Under the pieces are notes generated by a model. It had not been told where the DNA came from and searched no databases. It saw only the letters and a list, made by a program, of their open reading frames with translations. Shown one piece after another: positions 1-8,476 of a stretch of DNA of 64,000 nt (within the stretch, counting starts at the first letter, position 1; the number at the start of each line of letters is the position of its first letter). A program made the position numbers and the translations under genes. The stretch is from Erythrobacter fulvus (GTDB lineage: Bacteria; Pseudomonadota; Alphaproteobacteria; Sphingomonadales; Sphingomonadaceae): contig NZ_JAQQXQ010000012.1 in the NCBI RefSeq assembly GCF_028595285.1, positions 21,425 through 85,424 of the forward strand, written 5' to 3'.

Positions 1-1188
1 AGGCGTCCGCAGCGAAACCGGCCCTGCGACCAGCGTCACCTTTGCACCCAGCGCAGCGGCGGCAGCCGCAATGGCAAAGCCCTGCTTTCCGCTCGAACGG
101 TTGGCGATATAGCGCACCGGGTCGATCGCTTCCCATGTCGGACCGGCCGTCACCAGAACATGGCGATCTGCCAGCGGGCGGTGATCGGCGGGCAGACCGA
201 AATCTGCGCCCTCGGGCACCTCGCCCAGCATCGCCTCGACCTCTTCCGGGGTCGCAGGCGCAAGCGTTTCGGGGGCAGATTTGCGCGGATCGACTTCGTG
301 GTTGATGGCGCCCGCATCGATCGGCGGCGCCGCGCTGGCCTTGCCCTTCCGCGCCAGCAAGGGCCCCCCAAGATCGGGTGCGAAGTCGGGCGCGGGCTCT
401 TCCGCCTCGGGGATATCCTCGCCTTCAGGTTCGGGCAGATCCTGATATTCCGCTTCGATGTCCTCATGGGTGCGTTTGGCCGTCGAACGCGGGATGATCC
501 GCGCCAGCAAGCCGCCAAGACCGCCTACCGCCGCCGGTGCTCCTTCATCCTCGACCGCTTCCTCGTCTTCGGGCTCAAGTGCCTCGACGGGGATTGCCTG
601 ACGTTCGTTCGCGGTAAGCCGCGCTGGCTCGGCTTCAGGCACCGCGATACCGAAATGGTCGGCGATGACGTGCCAGATTGTCTCGGGTTCGGGCAGGCGG
701 CCATAACCGAATTCACCGCAGGCCATGGGGCCTTCGTCGGGATCGAGCACGGTCACCCCGGCAGCCTTGAGCAACGCGACATTACGCTGGGTCGCCTCAT
801 GCTCCCACATCCGCACGTTCATCGCGGGGACTGCCATTACCGGCTTGTCGGTGGCCAGGATCAGCGTGGTCGCCAGATCGTCGGCGATGCCGTTCGCCAT
901 CTTGGCCATGAGATCGGCGGTAGCGGGGCAGACGACCACCAGATCGGCCTCGCGGCTCAACTGGATATGCCCCATCTCCGCCTCGTTCTTGAGATCGAAG
1001 AGGTTGGTATAAACCTGATTCTCGCTCAGCGCGGCCAGCGCCATCGGGGTAACGAATTGCTGCCCGCCCTTGGTGACGACGCAGGTGACGCTGCCTCCAC
1101 CCTTCCGGATCAGGCGCACTAGTTCGCACGCCTTGTAGGCTGCGATGCCGCCGCCGACGACCAGCAGGATATGAGGAGTGCTCGCCAT
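1..1188 (-). CDS. coaBC: Phosphopantothenoylcysteine decarboxylase / phosphopantothenate-cysteine ligase, partial
   Basis: Bifunctional coenzyme A biosynthesis flavoprotein. 396 codons are visible and the C-terminus lies beyond base 1. The N-terminal CoaC half (residues 1-180) has the flavin loop GGGIAAYKA, catalytic His74 in [15 protein letters not shown] at 121-128 and the active-site Cys157 in MACGE. The CoaB half begins near residue 342 with [17 protein letters not shown]. Between them lies an unusually long linker of about 155 residues, rich in Glu, Asp and Pro. The gene is the last visible one of a minus-strand group with ubiE, ubiB and a membrane protein. The start is the ATG at 1188, 74 bases after the upstream stop. 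Identity is certain; the linker has no assigned role. Confidence 0.95.
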   Translation of the reverse strand, partial: MASTPHILLVVGGGIAAYKACELVRLIRKGGGSVTCVVTKGGQQFVTPMALAALSENQVYTNLFDLKNEAEMGHIQLSREADLVVVCPATADLMAKMANGIADDLATTLILATDKPVMAVPAMNVRMWEHEATQRNVALLKAAGVTVLDPDEGPMACGEFGYGRLPEPETIWHVIADHFGIAVPEAEPARLTANERQAIPVEALEPEDEEAVEDEGAPAAVGGLGGLLARIIPRSTAKRTHEDIEAEYQDLPEPEGEDIPEAEEPAPDFAPDLGGPLLARKGKASAAPPIDAGAINHEVDPRKSAPETLAPATPEEVEAMLGEVPEGADFGLPADHRPLADRHVLVTAGPTWEAIDPVRYIANRSSGKQGFAIAAAAAALGAKVTLVAGPVSLRTP

Positions 1189-1262
1189 GATCTTTCGCTT
1201 AGCTCATTTCCGGGTGCCGTTGAGGCATTCTTCGTGTGTCGGTTTCATACTGCAAGCGGCAA

Positions 1263-2423
1263 TCATGGCAAAGTCTGGTTAAGGGCGCCTTTCCGCCTGC
1301 CAATGACAGCATATGCCAGATCTGCCAGCGCCCGCGGCGCAAACGCGAAGCCGGCAGCGTAGGCAGGAAGCACCATCTGCGCCCAGTAGAAATTGTCCAC
1401 CCGCGCGAACAGCGCCATAATGGTGAAGAGGCCGATGAACCACAGGGTGGCGAACAGCCCAAACCGCCCGCCAAGACCGATCCACCCGAATAAGGGCAGC
1501 AGGGTCAGCGGCGCCGCGAGGGCAAGCGGCAGCAGAGCAAGCCCCGAAAGGCGCAACAATGCGAGCACCGGCAGCCCGTAACCCTGCATTGCGCTCCACC
1601 CGGGCGAGGGCGGGTCACCGGGCTGCAAAAGCACGGCGATGCCCCGAGCATGCAACATCATGCCGATTGCGAACAGGACCAGCGAACCCGACAGCGCCGC
1701 AACTTCGCGCCAACGCCGATCCGCCAAGGCAAAGACCAGCCAGAGCATCACGAAAGCGGTCGACAATTCCCGAACCGCAAGGGCAAAACCGGCCAGCAAC
1801 AGGCTCGGCCACCAGCGCTCGGGCCGGTACAGCAGCAGCGCGAGACTCAACAGCAAGCCGGCAAAAAGTTCATGGATCAGGCCCGATTGCGGCATGAACG
1901 TCGCCGCGCCCCCCAGCACCAGCATCACCATAGCGGCAATCCGTTCGGCCATTCCGACCCGATGCTCCAGCCGGAGATAGACCAGAAACCCGCACGCCAG
2001 AAGCAAAGCCAGCGCCACATATCGGGCGCCGTCCACCCCGATGAACCCATGCAGCATCGCCAATGTCGGCGGACGGACCGCAACGAATGGCCGCACAGGA
2101 TAATCGCGCGCCCGATGCTCTTCCATGACTGCGGGATAGTAATCCTCGCCCGCTATCACGCGCTCCGCCATGCGTTGATAGAGTGCAAGATCGCCGCCTG
2201 ACCCATCAGAGGTCGCCGCGACCCAGTCTTTCTCGGCCTGGTCCACCGGTGTCGCGGCACCGATGGTCCATCCCATTGCCGCCATGAGCAACACCGCGAC
2301 CAAAATCGCCGCAGCGCGCGGGAGGTGTCTGAGCGGATGGTCGAGCCTGTCCCACCGCGACAGCAATCGCGCTACAGCCGAGCCGTTCGATCCCGGCTGC
2401 TCCCGCTGGTGGGTGCCGCGCAT
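1263..2423 (-). CDS. Polytopic membrane protein, possibly GT-C type glycosyltransferase
   Basis: About 386 residues with a short basic N-terminus, a first membrane segment (AAAILVAVLLMAAMGW), then an exported-looking stretch containing GEDYYP and YPVRPFVAVRPPT. Roughly eight further hydrophobic segments follow. One extracytoplasmic loop followed by many helices recalls polyprenol-dependent GT-C glycosyltransferases (GT39/GT87-like), but I see no decisive catalytic motif. The ATG at 2423 was chosen because it lies 14 bases past the ubiB stop; a longer upstream reading would overlap ubiB. It is probably cotranscribed with ubiE-ubiB and coaBC. Function is unproven. Confidence 0.75.
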   Translation of the reverse strand: MRGTHQREQPGSNGSAVARLLSRWDRLDHPLRHLPRAAAILVAVLLMAAMGWTIGAATPVDQAEKDWVAATSDGSGGDLALYQRMAERVIAGEDYYPAVMEEHRARDYPVRPFVAVRPPTLAMLHGFIGVDGARYVALALLLACGFLVYLRLEHRVGMAERIAAMVMLVLGGAATFMPQSGLIHELFAGLLLSLALLLYRPERWWPSLLLAGFALAVRELSTAFVMLWLVFALADRRWREVAALSGSLVLFAIGMMLHARGIAVLLQPGDPPSPGWSAMQGYGLPVLALLRLSGLALLPLALAAPLTLLPLFGWIGLGGRFGLFATLWFIGLFTIMALFARVDNFYWAQMVLPAYAAGFAFAPRALADLAYAVIGRRKGALNQTLP

Positions 2424-2437
2424 GCCCAAGCTCGTCG

Positions 2438-3994
2438 CTAGCCGAGCAAGCCAGCTGCGAGTGCGCCCCACACAGCGCCCGCACCAACGAGACCGGCGGC
2501 GACATATCCAAGCCAACCGCGCCCTTCGCGCTTGTCGGTGATAAGCGGAATGTCCGGCAGCGGCGGCGGTTCTGGCGCGCCGCCTTTGGGCGGGAACATC
2601 TCTTCAACCCGGCGTATGAGGCCGGGCAGGCGCAGCAGGGTTTCGGTGTCCTGCTTGAGCCGGTCGGCCAGCGCCGCTTCCGGCCCCAGTTCATCACGGA
2701 TCCAACTGCGTACATAGGGCGCGGCGGTATCCCACATATTGATGTCTGGATTGAGCTGGGTCGCGATGCCTTCAACCATGACCATCGTCTTTTGCAGCAG
2801 CAGCAGGTGCGGCTGGGTCTGCATGTCGAAATCGCGGGTGATCGCGAACAGGCCGTCGAGCATCTGGCCCACGGAAAGCTCCTTCACCGGCTTGCCGCGC
2901 ATCGGCTCGCCGACCGCCCGCAGTGCCGTGGCGAATTCGCCGACCGAGTGGTAGCTCGGCACATATTGCGCCTCGAAATGGATTTCCGCGACGCGCTGGT
3001 AATTGCCGGTGGTGAGCCCGTAAAGAATCTCCGCCAGCCATTGCCGCGCGCGCCTGTCGATCCGGCCCATGATCCCGAAATCGATCGCGACGATGGTGCC
3101 ATCATCCTCCACGAACAGGTTGCCCTGATGCATGTCGGCATGGAAAAATCCGGCGCTGATCGCCTGCGTCAGAAAGCTGACGACAAGGCGTTCCGAGATC
3201 GCCGCCAGATCATGCCCGCGTGCTTGCAGTTCATCCACGCGGCTGATCTTGATCCCGTCGATCCATTCAACCGTGAGAACCCGCCCATTGGTCCGGTCCC
3301 AGTCGACTGCCGGAATGCGGTAGCCCGGCACGCCGGCCATCTGTTCGGCAAGTTCGCTGGCCGAGGCCGCTTCACGCCGCAAATCGAGCTCGGAATTGGT
3401 CCAGCGCTTGAAATTGGCGATGGTCAGGCGCGGGCGCAGGCGCGATGCCTCGCCACCCATCGCCTCGACATGGGCAGCCGCCCATTCATAGGTCTGGATG
3501 TCGCGGGCGAATTTCTCGCGGATGCCGGGGCGCAGCACCTTGATCGCAACCTTGCGCCCGTCGGTGGTGACACCCCGGTGCACCTGGGCGATGCTGGCCG
3601 CACCCACGGGCTCGGAGTCGATTTCGGAAAACAGTTTCTCGATCGGCTGGGCAAAGCTCGATTCGATCGCGGCGCGGATCTCGGCGAAGGGCACCGGCGG
3701 CAGGCTGTCCTGCAGGGACAGCAGATTATTGGCAGCTTCATCGCCCACCAGATCGGGGCGGGTGGCAAGGCTCTGACCAAGCTTGATTGCCGCTGGACCG
3801 ATGGCGCGGAAGGCGCCGGCATAATCGCGCGTACCCTGCTTGCCGGTCAGCGTTGCCAGTCGCGCCAGCCGAACCAGTCGTCGCAGCGTGGCAGGGGCAT
3901 TGGGATCGTCCTCGATCCCCACCAGCGCGCGCCTGCGGGCAAGCGTCACGCCCCAGCGCGCCAGGCGGATGAGATGCGTTGCAGAAGAGGGCAC
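2438..3994 (-). CDS. ubiB: UbiB family kinase-like protein of ubiquinone biosynthesis
   Basis: 518-residue ABC1/ADCK/UbiB atypical kinase-like protein that supports coenzyme Q assembly at the inner membrane. The family KxGQ motif is seen in AIKLGQSLATRPD, the Ala-rich nucleotide loop in VGAASIAQVHRG, the lysine strand in VAIKVLRPG, HADMHQGNLF as catalytic loop and DFGIMGRI as metal-binding DFG equivalent. The C-terminus carries the usual hydrophobic anchor (about the last 26 residues). The start is read as GTG at 3994, four bases after the ubiE stop; more upstream ATGs would lie inside ubiE. Translation is probably coupled with ubiE. Confidence 0.95.
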   Translation of the reverse strand: MPSSATHLIRLARWGVTLARRRALVGIEDDPNAPATLRRLVRLARLATLTGKQGTRDYAGAFRAIGPAAIKLGQSLATRPDLVGDEAANNLLSLQDSLPPVPFAEIRAAIESSFAQPIEKLFSEIDSEPVGAASIAQVHRGVTTDGRKVAIKVLRPGIREKFARDIQTYEWAAAHVEAMGGEASRLRPRLTIANFKRWTNSELDLRREAASASELAEQMAGVPGYRIPAVDWDRTNGRVLTVEWIDGIKISRVDELQARGHDLAAISERLVVSFLTQAISAGFFHADMHQGNLFVEDDGTIVAIDFGIMGRIDRRARQWLAEILYGLTTGNYQRVAEIHFEAQYVPSYHSVGEFATALRAVGEPMRGKPVKELSVGQMLDGLFAITRDFDMQTQPHLLLLQKTMVMVEGIATQLNPDINMWDTAAPYVRSWIRDELGPEAALADRLKQDTETLLRLPGLIRRVEEMFPPKGGAPEPPPLPDIPLITDKREGRGWLGYVAAGLVGAGAVWGALAAGLLG

Positions 3995-3998
3995 TGGC

Positions 3999-4754
3999 CT
4001 AGATCTTCCACCCCGAATGGATCGCGACAAGCCCGCCCATGATCGGCTCGACGCGGGTATTGGCAAAGCCTGCTGCGCGGATCATCGCCTCGAATGCGGG
4101 CATTGGCGGGAACTTGCGGATCGATTCGGCGAGATAGCGGTATGAATCAGCATCTCCCGCAATCGCCTGCCCCATGCGCGGCAGCAGGTGGTCGGAATAG
4201 AGATCGTAAGCCTCTTTCAACCCCGACCATTCCACGGTCGAGAATTCCAGACAGAAGAACCGCCCGCCCGGTTTCAGCACACGCAAGGCCTCGCCCAGCG
4301 CGCGATCGATATGGGTGACGTTCCGGATCCCGAAGGCGATGGTGTAGGCATCGAAGGTGTTCGACGGGAAACTGACGCTCTCAGCGTTCTGACAGGTGAA
4401 GACGAGACTTCCCTCCCCCTCGCCCGCGCCGCGCTCCAAAGCTCGCTCTGCACCGACATCAAGCATGTCCTGATTAATGTCGGCAACCGTGATGTGTGCG
4501 CCCTTCGCCACCATCCGGAAGGCAATGTCGCCGGTGCCGCCCGCCATGTCGAGAATCTGCTCGCCCGGCTGGGGCTTCACCCGCTTGACGAAGCGGTCCT
4601 TCCACAACCGGTGCATGCCCCCCGACATGGCATCGTTCATGATGTCATATTTGCGGGCGACACTGGAGAAGACCTCGCCGACTTTGCGGGTCTTTTCCTG
4701 CGGGGTGACCTGTTGATAGCCGAAGGATACGGTTTCGTCGGTGGTTTCGCTCAT
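3999..4754 (-). CDS. ubiE: Ubiquinone/menaquinone C-methyltransferase UbiE
   Basis: 251-residue class I SAM-dependent methyltransferase that methylates the benzoquinol ring in ubiquinone synthesis. SAM motif I is ILDMAGGTGDIAFR. UbiE signatures are VFSSVARKYDIMNDAMS near the N-terminus, GMHRLWKD, and the later FGIRNV. The ATG at 4754 gives the typical length and family N-terminus. The gene is first of the ubiE-ubiB-membrane protein-coaBC group and is divergent from mutM, with 57 bases between the two starts that must hold both promoters. Confidence 0.97.
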   Translation of the reverse strand: MSETTDETVSFGYQQVTPQEKTRKVGEVFSSVARKYDIMNDAMSGGMHRLWKDRFVKRVKPQPGEQILDMAGGTGDIAFRMVAKGAHITVADINQDMLDVGAERALERGAGEGEGSLVFTCQNAESVSFPSNTFDAYTIAFGIRNVTHIDRALGEALRVLKPGGRFFCLEFSTVEWSGLKEAYDLYSDHLLPRMGQAIAGDADSYRYLAESIRKFPPMPAFEAMIRAAGFANTRVEPIMGGLVAIHSGWKI

Positions 4755-4811
4755 GCACCGTTCCCTAGAGAGAATTGCCGCCAAGGCAAAGAGTGTTAGA
4801 GGGGGCTGGAA

Positions 4812-5627
4812 ATGCCTGAACTCCCCGAAGTCGAAACAACCGTGCGCGGGCTCGCCCGATTTCTCGAAGGCGAGCGGATCACGCGCGTGACGCTGAACCG
4901 CGCCGACCTGCGCCGTCCCTTCCCCGCCGATCTCGTGCAGGTGATGACCGGAGCCACTGTCAGCGCGCTGTCGCGACGTGCGAAATACGGCCTGATGCAC
5001 CTCGACCGCGGAGCGACCATGATTTTCCATCTGGGAATGAGCGGCCGCTGGCGGATCGACCCCGAGGTGCCCGAAACCCATGATCACCTGCTGCTCGAGA
5101 CCGCCAGCCATCGCTTTGCGCTGTGCGATCCGCGCCGCTTCGGCTCGGTCGATCTGGTCAGGACCGACGCGCTCGACACATGGCCCCAGTTTGCCGCTCT
5201 GGGCCCCGAACCGCTCGGCCCGGGATTAAGCGCCGCGCATCTCAAGGCTGCGCTGAAGGGTAAGGTCCAGTCGATCAAACTTTGCCTGCTCGACCAGCGA
5301 ATCGTCGCCGGGCTCGGGAATATCTATGTATGCGAGGCTTTATGGCGCGCGGGGATTCGTCCGACCAAGCCTGCAGGGAAGGTGTCGGGTCCGCAGCTCC
5401 AGCGTCTGGTTCCGGCAATCCGCGATGTGCTCGAAGCCTCGATCCGCGACGGTGGCTCGACCTTGCGCGATTACGCCCGACCCGACGGGGAACTCGGCTA
5501 TTTCGCCAGCAGCTTCGATGTGTATGGACGGGAAGGCGAGCCATGCCGCCGCAACGACGGGGGAATTATCCGCCGGATCTCGCAAGGCGGACGCAGCACC
5601 TGGTACTGCCCCGCCTGCCAGAAGTGA
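4812..5627 (+). CDS. mutM: Formamidopyrimidine-DNA glycosylase, zinc finger lacking one cysteine
   Basis: 271-residue base-excision repair glycosylase/AP lyase that removes 8-oxoguanine. It begins with the mature catalytic PELPEVETT (Pro2 nucleophile, Glu3). The helix-two-turn-helix region includes QRIVAGLGNIYVCEALW. The C-terminal finger normally carries four cysteines. Here Cys245, Cys266 and Cys269 remain, but the second ligand position reads Asn248 (CRRNDGG). It is followed by rpsT with a 150-base gap and is divergent from ubiE. Catalytic identity is certain; the altered finger may still bind metal through Asn or Asp, or may be metal-free. Confidence 0.96.
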   Translation: MPELPEVETTVRGLARFLEGERITRVTLNRADLRRPFPADLVQVMTGATVSALSRRAKYGLMHLDRGATMIFHLGMSGRWRIDPEVPETHDHLLLETASHRFALCDPRRFGSVDLVRTDALDTWPQFAALGPEPLGPGLSAAHLKAALKGKVQSIKLCLLDQRIVAGLGNIYVCEALWRAGIRPTKPAGKVSGPQLQRLVPAIRDVLEASIRDGGSTLRDYARPDGELGYFASSFDVYGREGEPCRRNDGGIIRRISQGGRSTWYCPACQK

Positions 5628-5777
5628 GGGAATCATTGACCTCGCAAGCGTCTGCGACTATGTGCGCCGCTTTCCGGCGGTCGGACTTCGTGTTCGCTCG
5701 CCCCTTTTCGAGCAACCCGATAGATCTTTCCCGGCTGCTTCCGGCGGCCTGAACCAAACGCGAGACAGACACGAATT

Positions 5778-6038
5778 ATGGCCAATACGCCGCAAGCCAA
5801 AAAGCGCATCCGCCGCAATGCCGCCCGCGCCGAAATCAACGGTGCGCGCATCAGCCGCATCCGCAGCTTCATCAAGAAGGTCGAATCGGCCTGCGAAGCT
5901 GGTGACAAGGAAGCGGCTGCCGCAGCACTCAAGGCTGCACAGCCGGAAATGGCCCGCGGTGTTGCACGCGGCGTTCTGCACAAGAACACTGTGGCGCGGA
6001 AAATGTCGCGCCTGACCCGTCGAGTCGCGACGCTCTGA
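5778..6038 (+). CDS. rpsT: 30S ribosomal protein S20
   Basis: 86-residue, lysine/arginine-rich helical protein that binds 16S rRNA. It begins [14 protein letters not shown] and contains the family pattern [16 protein letters not shown] near the C-terminus. The start fits the family. It sits between mutM and dnaA, an arrangement common in Alphaproteobacteria (rpsT next to dnaA is seen in Caulobacter). A strong hairpin with a T-tract follows about 70 bases downstream, so it is probably transcribed as a short unit separate from dnaA. Confidence 0.98.
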   Translation: MANTPQAKKRIRRNAARAEINGARISRIRSFIKKVESACEAGDKEAAAAALKAAQPEMARGVARGVLHKNTVARKMSRLTRRVATL

Positions 6039-6109
6039 TTCGTTTTTAGCCCGATCCGTAGTCCTGCTTTAGGGGCGGTTACGGGTTGTAAGGGTACCTG
6101 AAAGCCGGC

Positions 6110-6145
6110 GGGCCGTGCTGTTGCAGCGCGGCCCGTTTTCTTTTT
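6110..6145 (+). terminator. Intrinsic terminator after rpsT
   Basis: An 11-bp stem (GGGCCGTGCTG paired with CAGCGCGGCCC, one G-T pair) with a three-base loop, followed by GTTTTCTTTTT. It lies 71 bases past the rpsT stop, before the dnaA leader. Seen directly. Confidence 0.9.
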
Positions 6146-6552
6146 CGACAATTGCGACAAGCGCAAGCCGGGCAAATGTCAGGATTCTCCACGATTCGCG
6201 CGATCAGAAGACCTAGTTTCCTTTGAAAACAACGACATGAACGCACGCCTGCGGGGTTGCGACGAGTCAACAGGAATATTTCAGTTTTTTTAAATCTCGA
6301 CGCTTGCGCAAAGCTGCAATGCGTTCTTTATTCAGCTCTCACCTGGGGCGGGACAGCCCGGGTTTTTACAAACTGGCCGACAGGGGGGCTCTCCGGGAAT
6401 ATGCTTTCCGGAGATGTGGCGGACTTTGCCTGTCGCAATAACATGAGCGTGTCTGCGGGCGGATGCTTCGCAGGTTCGAATGGATTGGGGAAGAGATTGT
6501 GCACAGGATTGACAAAGCACGGAGCCCGCGTCGCGCAGCAGATGACGACTTG
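6146..6552. promoter_or_regulatory. Upstream region of dnaA
   Basis: 407 bases without a convincing gene. The region is relatively AT-rich around 6270-6295 (a GAATATTTC then TTTTTTTAAA stretch). It holds an inverted repeat TCTCCGG/CCGGAGA (6390-6396 and 6408-6414), a GGGC/GCCC hairpin before a T-run near 6351-6366, and the palindrome TGTGCACA (6498-6505) within TTGTGCACA, which matches seven of nine bases of the classic DnaA box. I infer that it holds the dnaA promoter and perhaps DnaA or regulator sites. I cannot point to a cluster of good DnaA boxes that would mark an origin. Confidence 0.5.
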
Positions 6553-7956
6553 ATGGAAGACTCAGAAGCCGTGAACCTCGCTGCGGACTGGTCCGACATC
6601 AGTCAGGGCCTGCGCAAAGACCTGGGGCACCAGCTTCATAGCCAGTGGATCAAGCCGATCCAGCTTGGCAGCCTCAACCGTGAGACCGGCACGCTTGATC
6701 TTTATCTGCCCACCGAATTTTCGGCCAATTGGGTGCGTGACCGCTTTCACGACCGGCTCCAGCTGGCGTGGAAGATCGCGCGCAGCGAAGTGCGCAAGGT
6801 CAACATCATGGTCCATCCGGGTCGCCGCCAGCTGCCCGATCTGCGCATCGACGACGGCCGCCGCCCTGCGAATGACGGTGCTAGCGCGATTGCCGTCGCT
6901 GCAGGCACGATGTCCGATGCGGGCTTCACCTCATCGGTGGGGCTCGATCCGTCGCTGACCTTTGCTGCCTTCGTCACCGGCGAGGCGAACATCCTCGCCT
7001 GTAACGCCGCGCAGCGCATGGCCGCGCTTGAGCAACCGCAGTTCTCGCCACTCTACCTCAAGGCGGCGACGGGGCAGGGCAAGACCCACCTGCTGCACGC
7101 GATCGGCCATGGCTATCTGCAGGCCCATCCGCGTGCGCGGATCTTCTACTGCTCGGCCGAACGCTTCATGGTCGAGTTCGTGCAGGCGCTGAAGGCAAGC
7201 CAGACCATCGAGTTCAAGGCGCGGCTGCGCAGCTTCGATCTGCTGTTGGTGGACGACATCCAGTTCATCATCGGCAAGGCCAGTGCGCAGGAAGAACTGC
7301 TCTACACCATCGATGCGCTGCTGGCAGAGGGCAAGCGGCTGGTATTCGCGGCCGACCGCGCTCCGCAGGCGCTTGACGGGGTGGAACCTCGCCTGCTGTC
7401 GCGGCTTTCGATGGGCCTCGTCGCCGACATCCAGCCCGCCGATATCGAGCTGCGCAAGAAGATCCTCGTTTCAAAGCTCGCCCGATTCGCTCCGCTGGCG
7501 GTGCCGGAGGACGTCGTCGATTTCCTCGCCCGCACCATCACCCGTAACGTGCGCGAACTGGTGGGGGGGCTCAACAAGCTGATCGCCTATGCCCAGCTGA
7601 CGGGACAGGAAGTCTCGCTCCAGCTGGCGGAAGAGCAGTTGACAGACATTCTTTCGGCCAACCGTCGCCGGATCACTATCGACGAAATCCAGCGCACCGT
7701 GTGCCAGTTCTACCGGATCGACCGGGCGGAAATGAGCTCCAAGCGGCGTGCACGCGCAGTGGTGCGGCCGCGGCAGGTGGCGATGTACCTGTCCAAGGTG
7801 CTCACGCCCCGCAGCTATCCGGAAATCGGCCGCAAATTCGGCGGGCGCGATCACTCCACCGTGATCCATGCCGTCCGGTTGATCGAGGACCTGCGTCAAC
7901 GCGATGCCGACATGGACGGCGACGTGCGCAGTCTGCTGCGCCAACTCGAAAGCTGA
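6553..7956 (+). CDS. dnaA: Chromosomal replication initiator protein DnaA
   Basis: About 467 residues. Domain I begins near DWSDISQGLRKDLG. The AAA+ core has Walker A ATGQGKTHL, Walker B LLLVDDIQF and a sensor region around LLSRLSMGLVADIQP. Domain IV ends with the DNA-binding signature GGRDHSTVIHA. The start is taken at ATG 6553, which gives the acidic MEDSEAVNLAADW N-terminus; a GTG at 6499 would extend it by 18 codons and cannot be excluded. ATP-bound DnaA opens the origin. The gene is preceded by a 400-base leader and followed by a palindrome cluster and a DUF983 gene. Confidence 0.97.
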   Translation: MEDSEAVNLAADWSDISQGLRKDLGHQLHSQWIKPIQLGSLNRETGTLDLYLPTEFSANWVRDRFHDRLQLAWKIARSEVRKVNIMVHPGRRQLPDLRIDDGRRPANDGASAIAVAAGTMSDAGFTSSVGLDPSLTFAAFVTGEANILACNAAQRMAALEQPQFSPLYLKAATGQGKTHLLHAIGHGYLQAHPRARIFYCSAERFMVEFVQALKASQTIEFKARLRSFDLLLVDDIQFIIGKASAQEELLYTIDALLAEGKRLVFAADRAPQALDGVEPRLLSRLSMGLVADIQPADIELRKKILVSKLARFAPLAVPEDVVDFLARTITRNVRELVGGLNKLIAYAQLTGQEVSLQLAEEQLTDILSANRRRITIDEIQRTVCQFYRIDRAEMSSKRRARAVVRPRQVAMYLSKVLTPRSYPEIGRKFGGRDHSTVIHAVRLIEDLRQRDADMDGDVRSLLRQLES

Positions 7957-7993
7957 ATTCCCGCGCAATCTCCGCAAGCTTTGCACCGCACTT

Positions 7994-8048
7994 TCGACAG
8001 GCTGATCCACAGTCCTGTCGACAGGCAGTGCACAGGCTGTAAACAGCC
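7994..8048. repeat. Palindrome and ACAG-motif cluster after dnaA
   Basis: In 55 bases there are a perfect 12-base palindrome CCTGTCGACAGG (8014-8025), a TGATCCACA box (8003-8011) one base from the TTATCCACA DnaA consensus, a GTGCACA, and a hairpin GGCTGT-AA-ACAGCC (8035-8048). ACAG recurs five times. The cluster occupies the gap between the dnaA stop and the next ATG at 8054. It could be a regulator or DnaA site, or a weak terminator; there is no T-tract. Confidence 0.55.
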
Positions 8049-8053
8049 TGTCC

Positions 8054-8476
8054 ATGCCTTCTCAGCGCCTTTCTCCCGAACAGATCGACCTGCCCGCGGC
8101 ATGGATTCCCGCGCTGCTACGCGGCGCCAGAGGTTACTGCCCGCGTTGCGGCGAGGCGGCATTGTTTCGGGCATGGCTCAAACCGGTCGATCGTTGCGCG
8201 CATTGCAGACAGGACTGGTCCGTTCAGCAAGCCGATGATTTTCCTGCCTATATCGGCATCTTCGTGGTCGGCCATTTGCTTGCACCCGTAGTGATCGCCA
8301 TGATCGGGACCTTCGGCATGTCCGCGTGGCTGACGCTGGCGATCATTCTTCCGGTCGCGGTGATCATGCTGCTGGCGATGCTGCAACCGACCAAGGGAGC
8401 GGTGATCGCCTTCCTGTGGTGGCACGGCATCGGCGCATTCCGGCAGGAGCGCCGCGCGCCCGAGGGCAAGCCATGA
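8054..8476 (+). CDS. DUF983 zinc-ribbon membrane protein
   Basis: 140 residues. The N-terminal zinc ribbon has GYCPRCGEAALF and CAHC, then QADDFPAYIGIFVVGH typical of DUF983 (COG5349). Two hydrophobic segments follow (about residues 72-92 and 95-117), and the tail is basic. Homologues often sit near cytochrome oxidase or lipid genes, but the function is unknown. The stop overlaps the next start as ATGA, so it is translationally coupled to the E1-like gene. Confidence 0.88.
   Translation: MPSQRLSPEQIDLPAAWIPALLRGARGYCPRCGEAALFRAWLKPVDRCAHCRQDWSVQQADDFPAYIGIFVVGHLLAPVVIAMIGTFGMSAWLTLAIILPVAVIMLLAMLQPTKGAVIAFLWWHGIGAFRQERRAPEGKP

Noticed and set aside
160..1122. Long plus-strand frame opposite coaBC
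   Set aside because: It is the antisense of a clearly conserved CoaBC reading frame and has an atypical Gly/Arg/His-rich composition.
6465..6500. A tRNA T-loop-like GGTTCGAAT near 6473-6481
   Set aside because: No acceptor, D or anticodon stems could be built around it.
6146..6552. Chromosomal origin oriC upstream of dnaA
   Set aside because: There are too few good DnaA boxes and no clear AT-rich unwinding element. In Alphaproteobacteria the origin is usually not at dnaA.
6257..6553. 98-codon open frame ending at the dnaA start
   Set aside because: No recognisable motif and poor codon pattern for this genome. It is mentioned as a leader possibility but not called as a gene.
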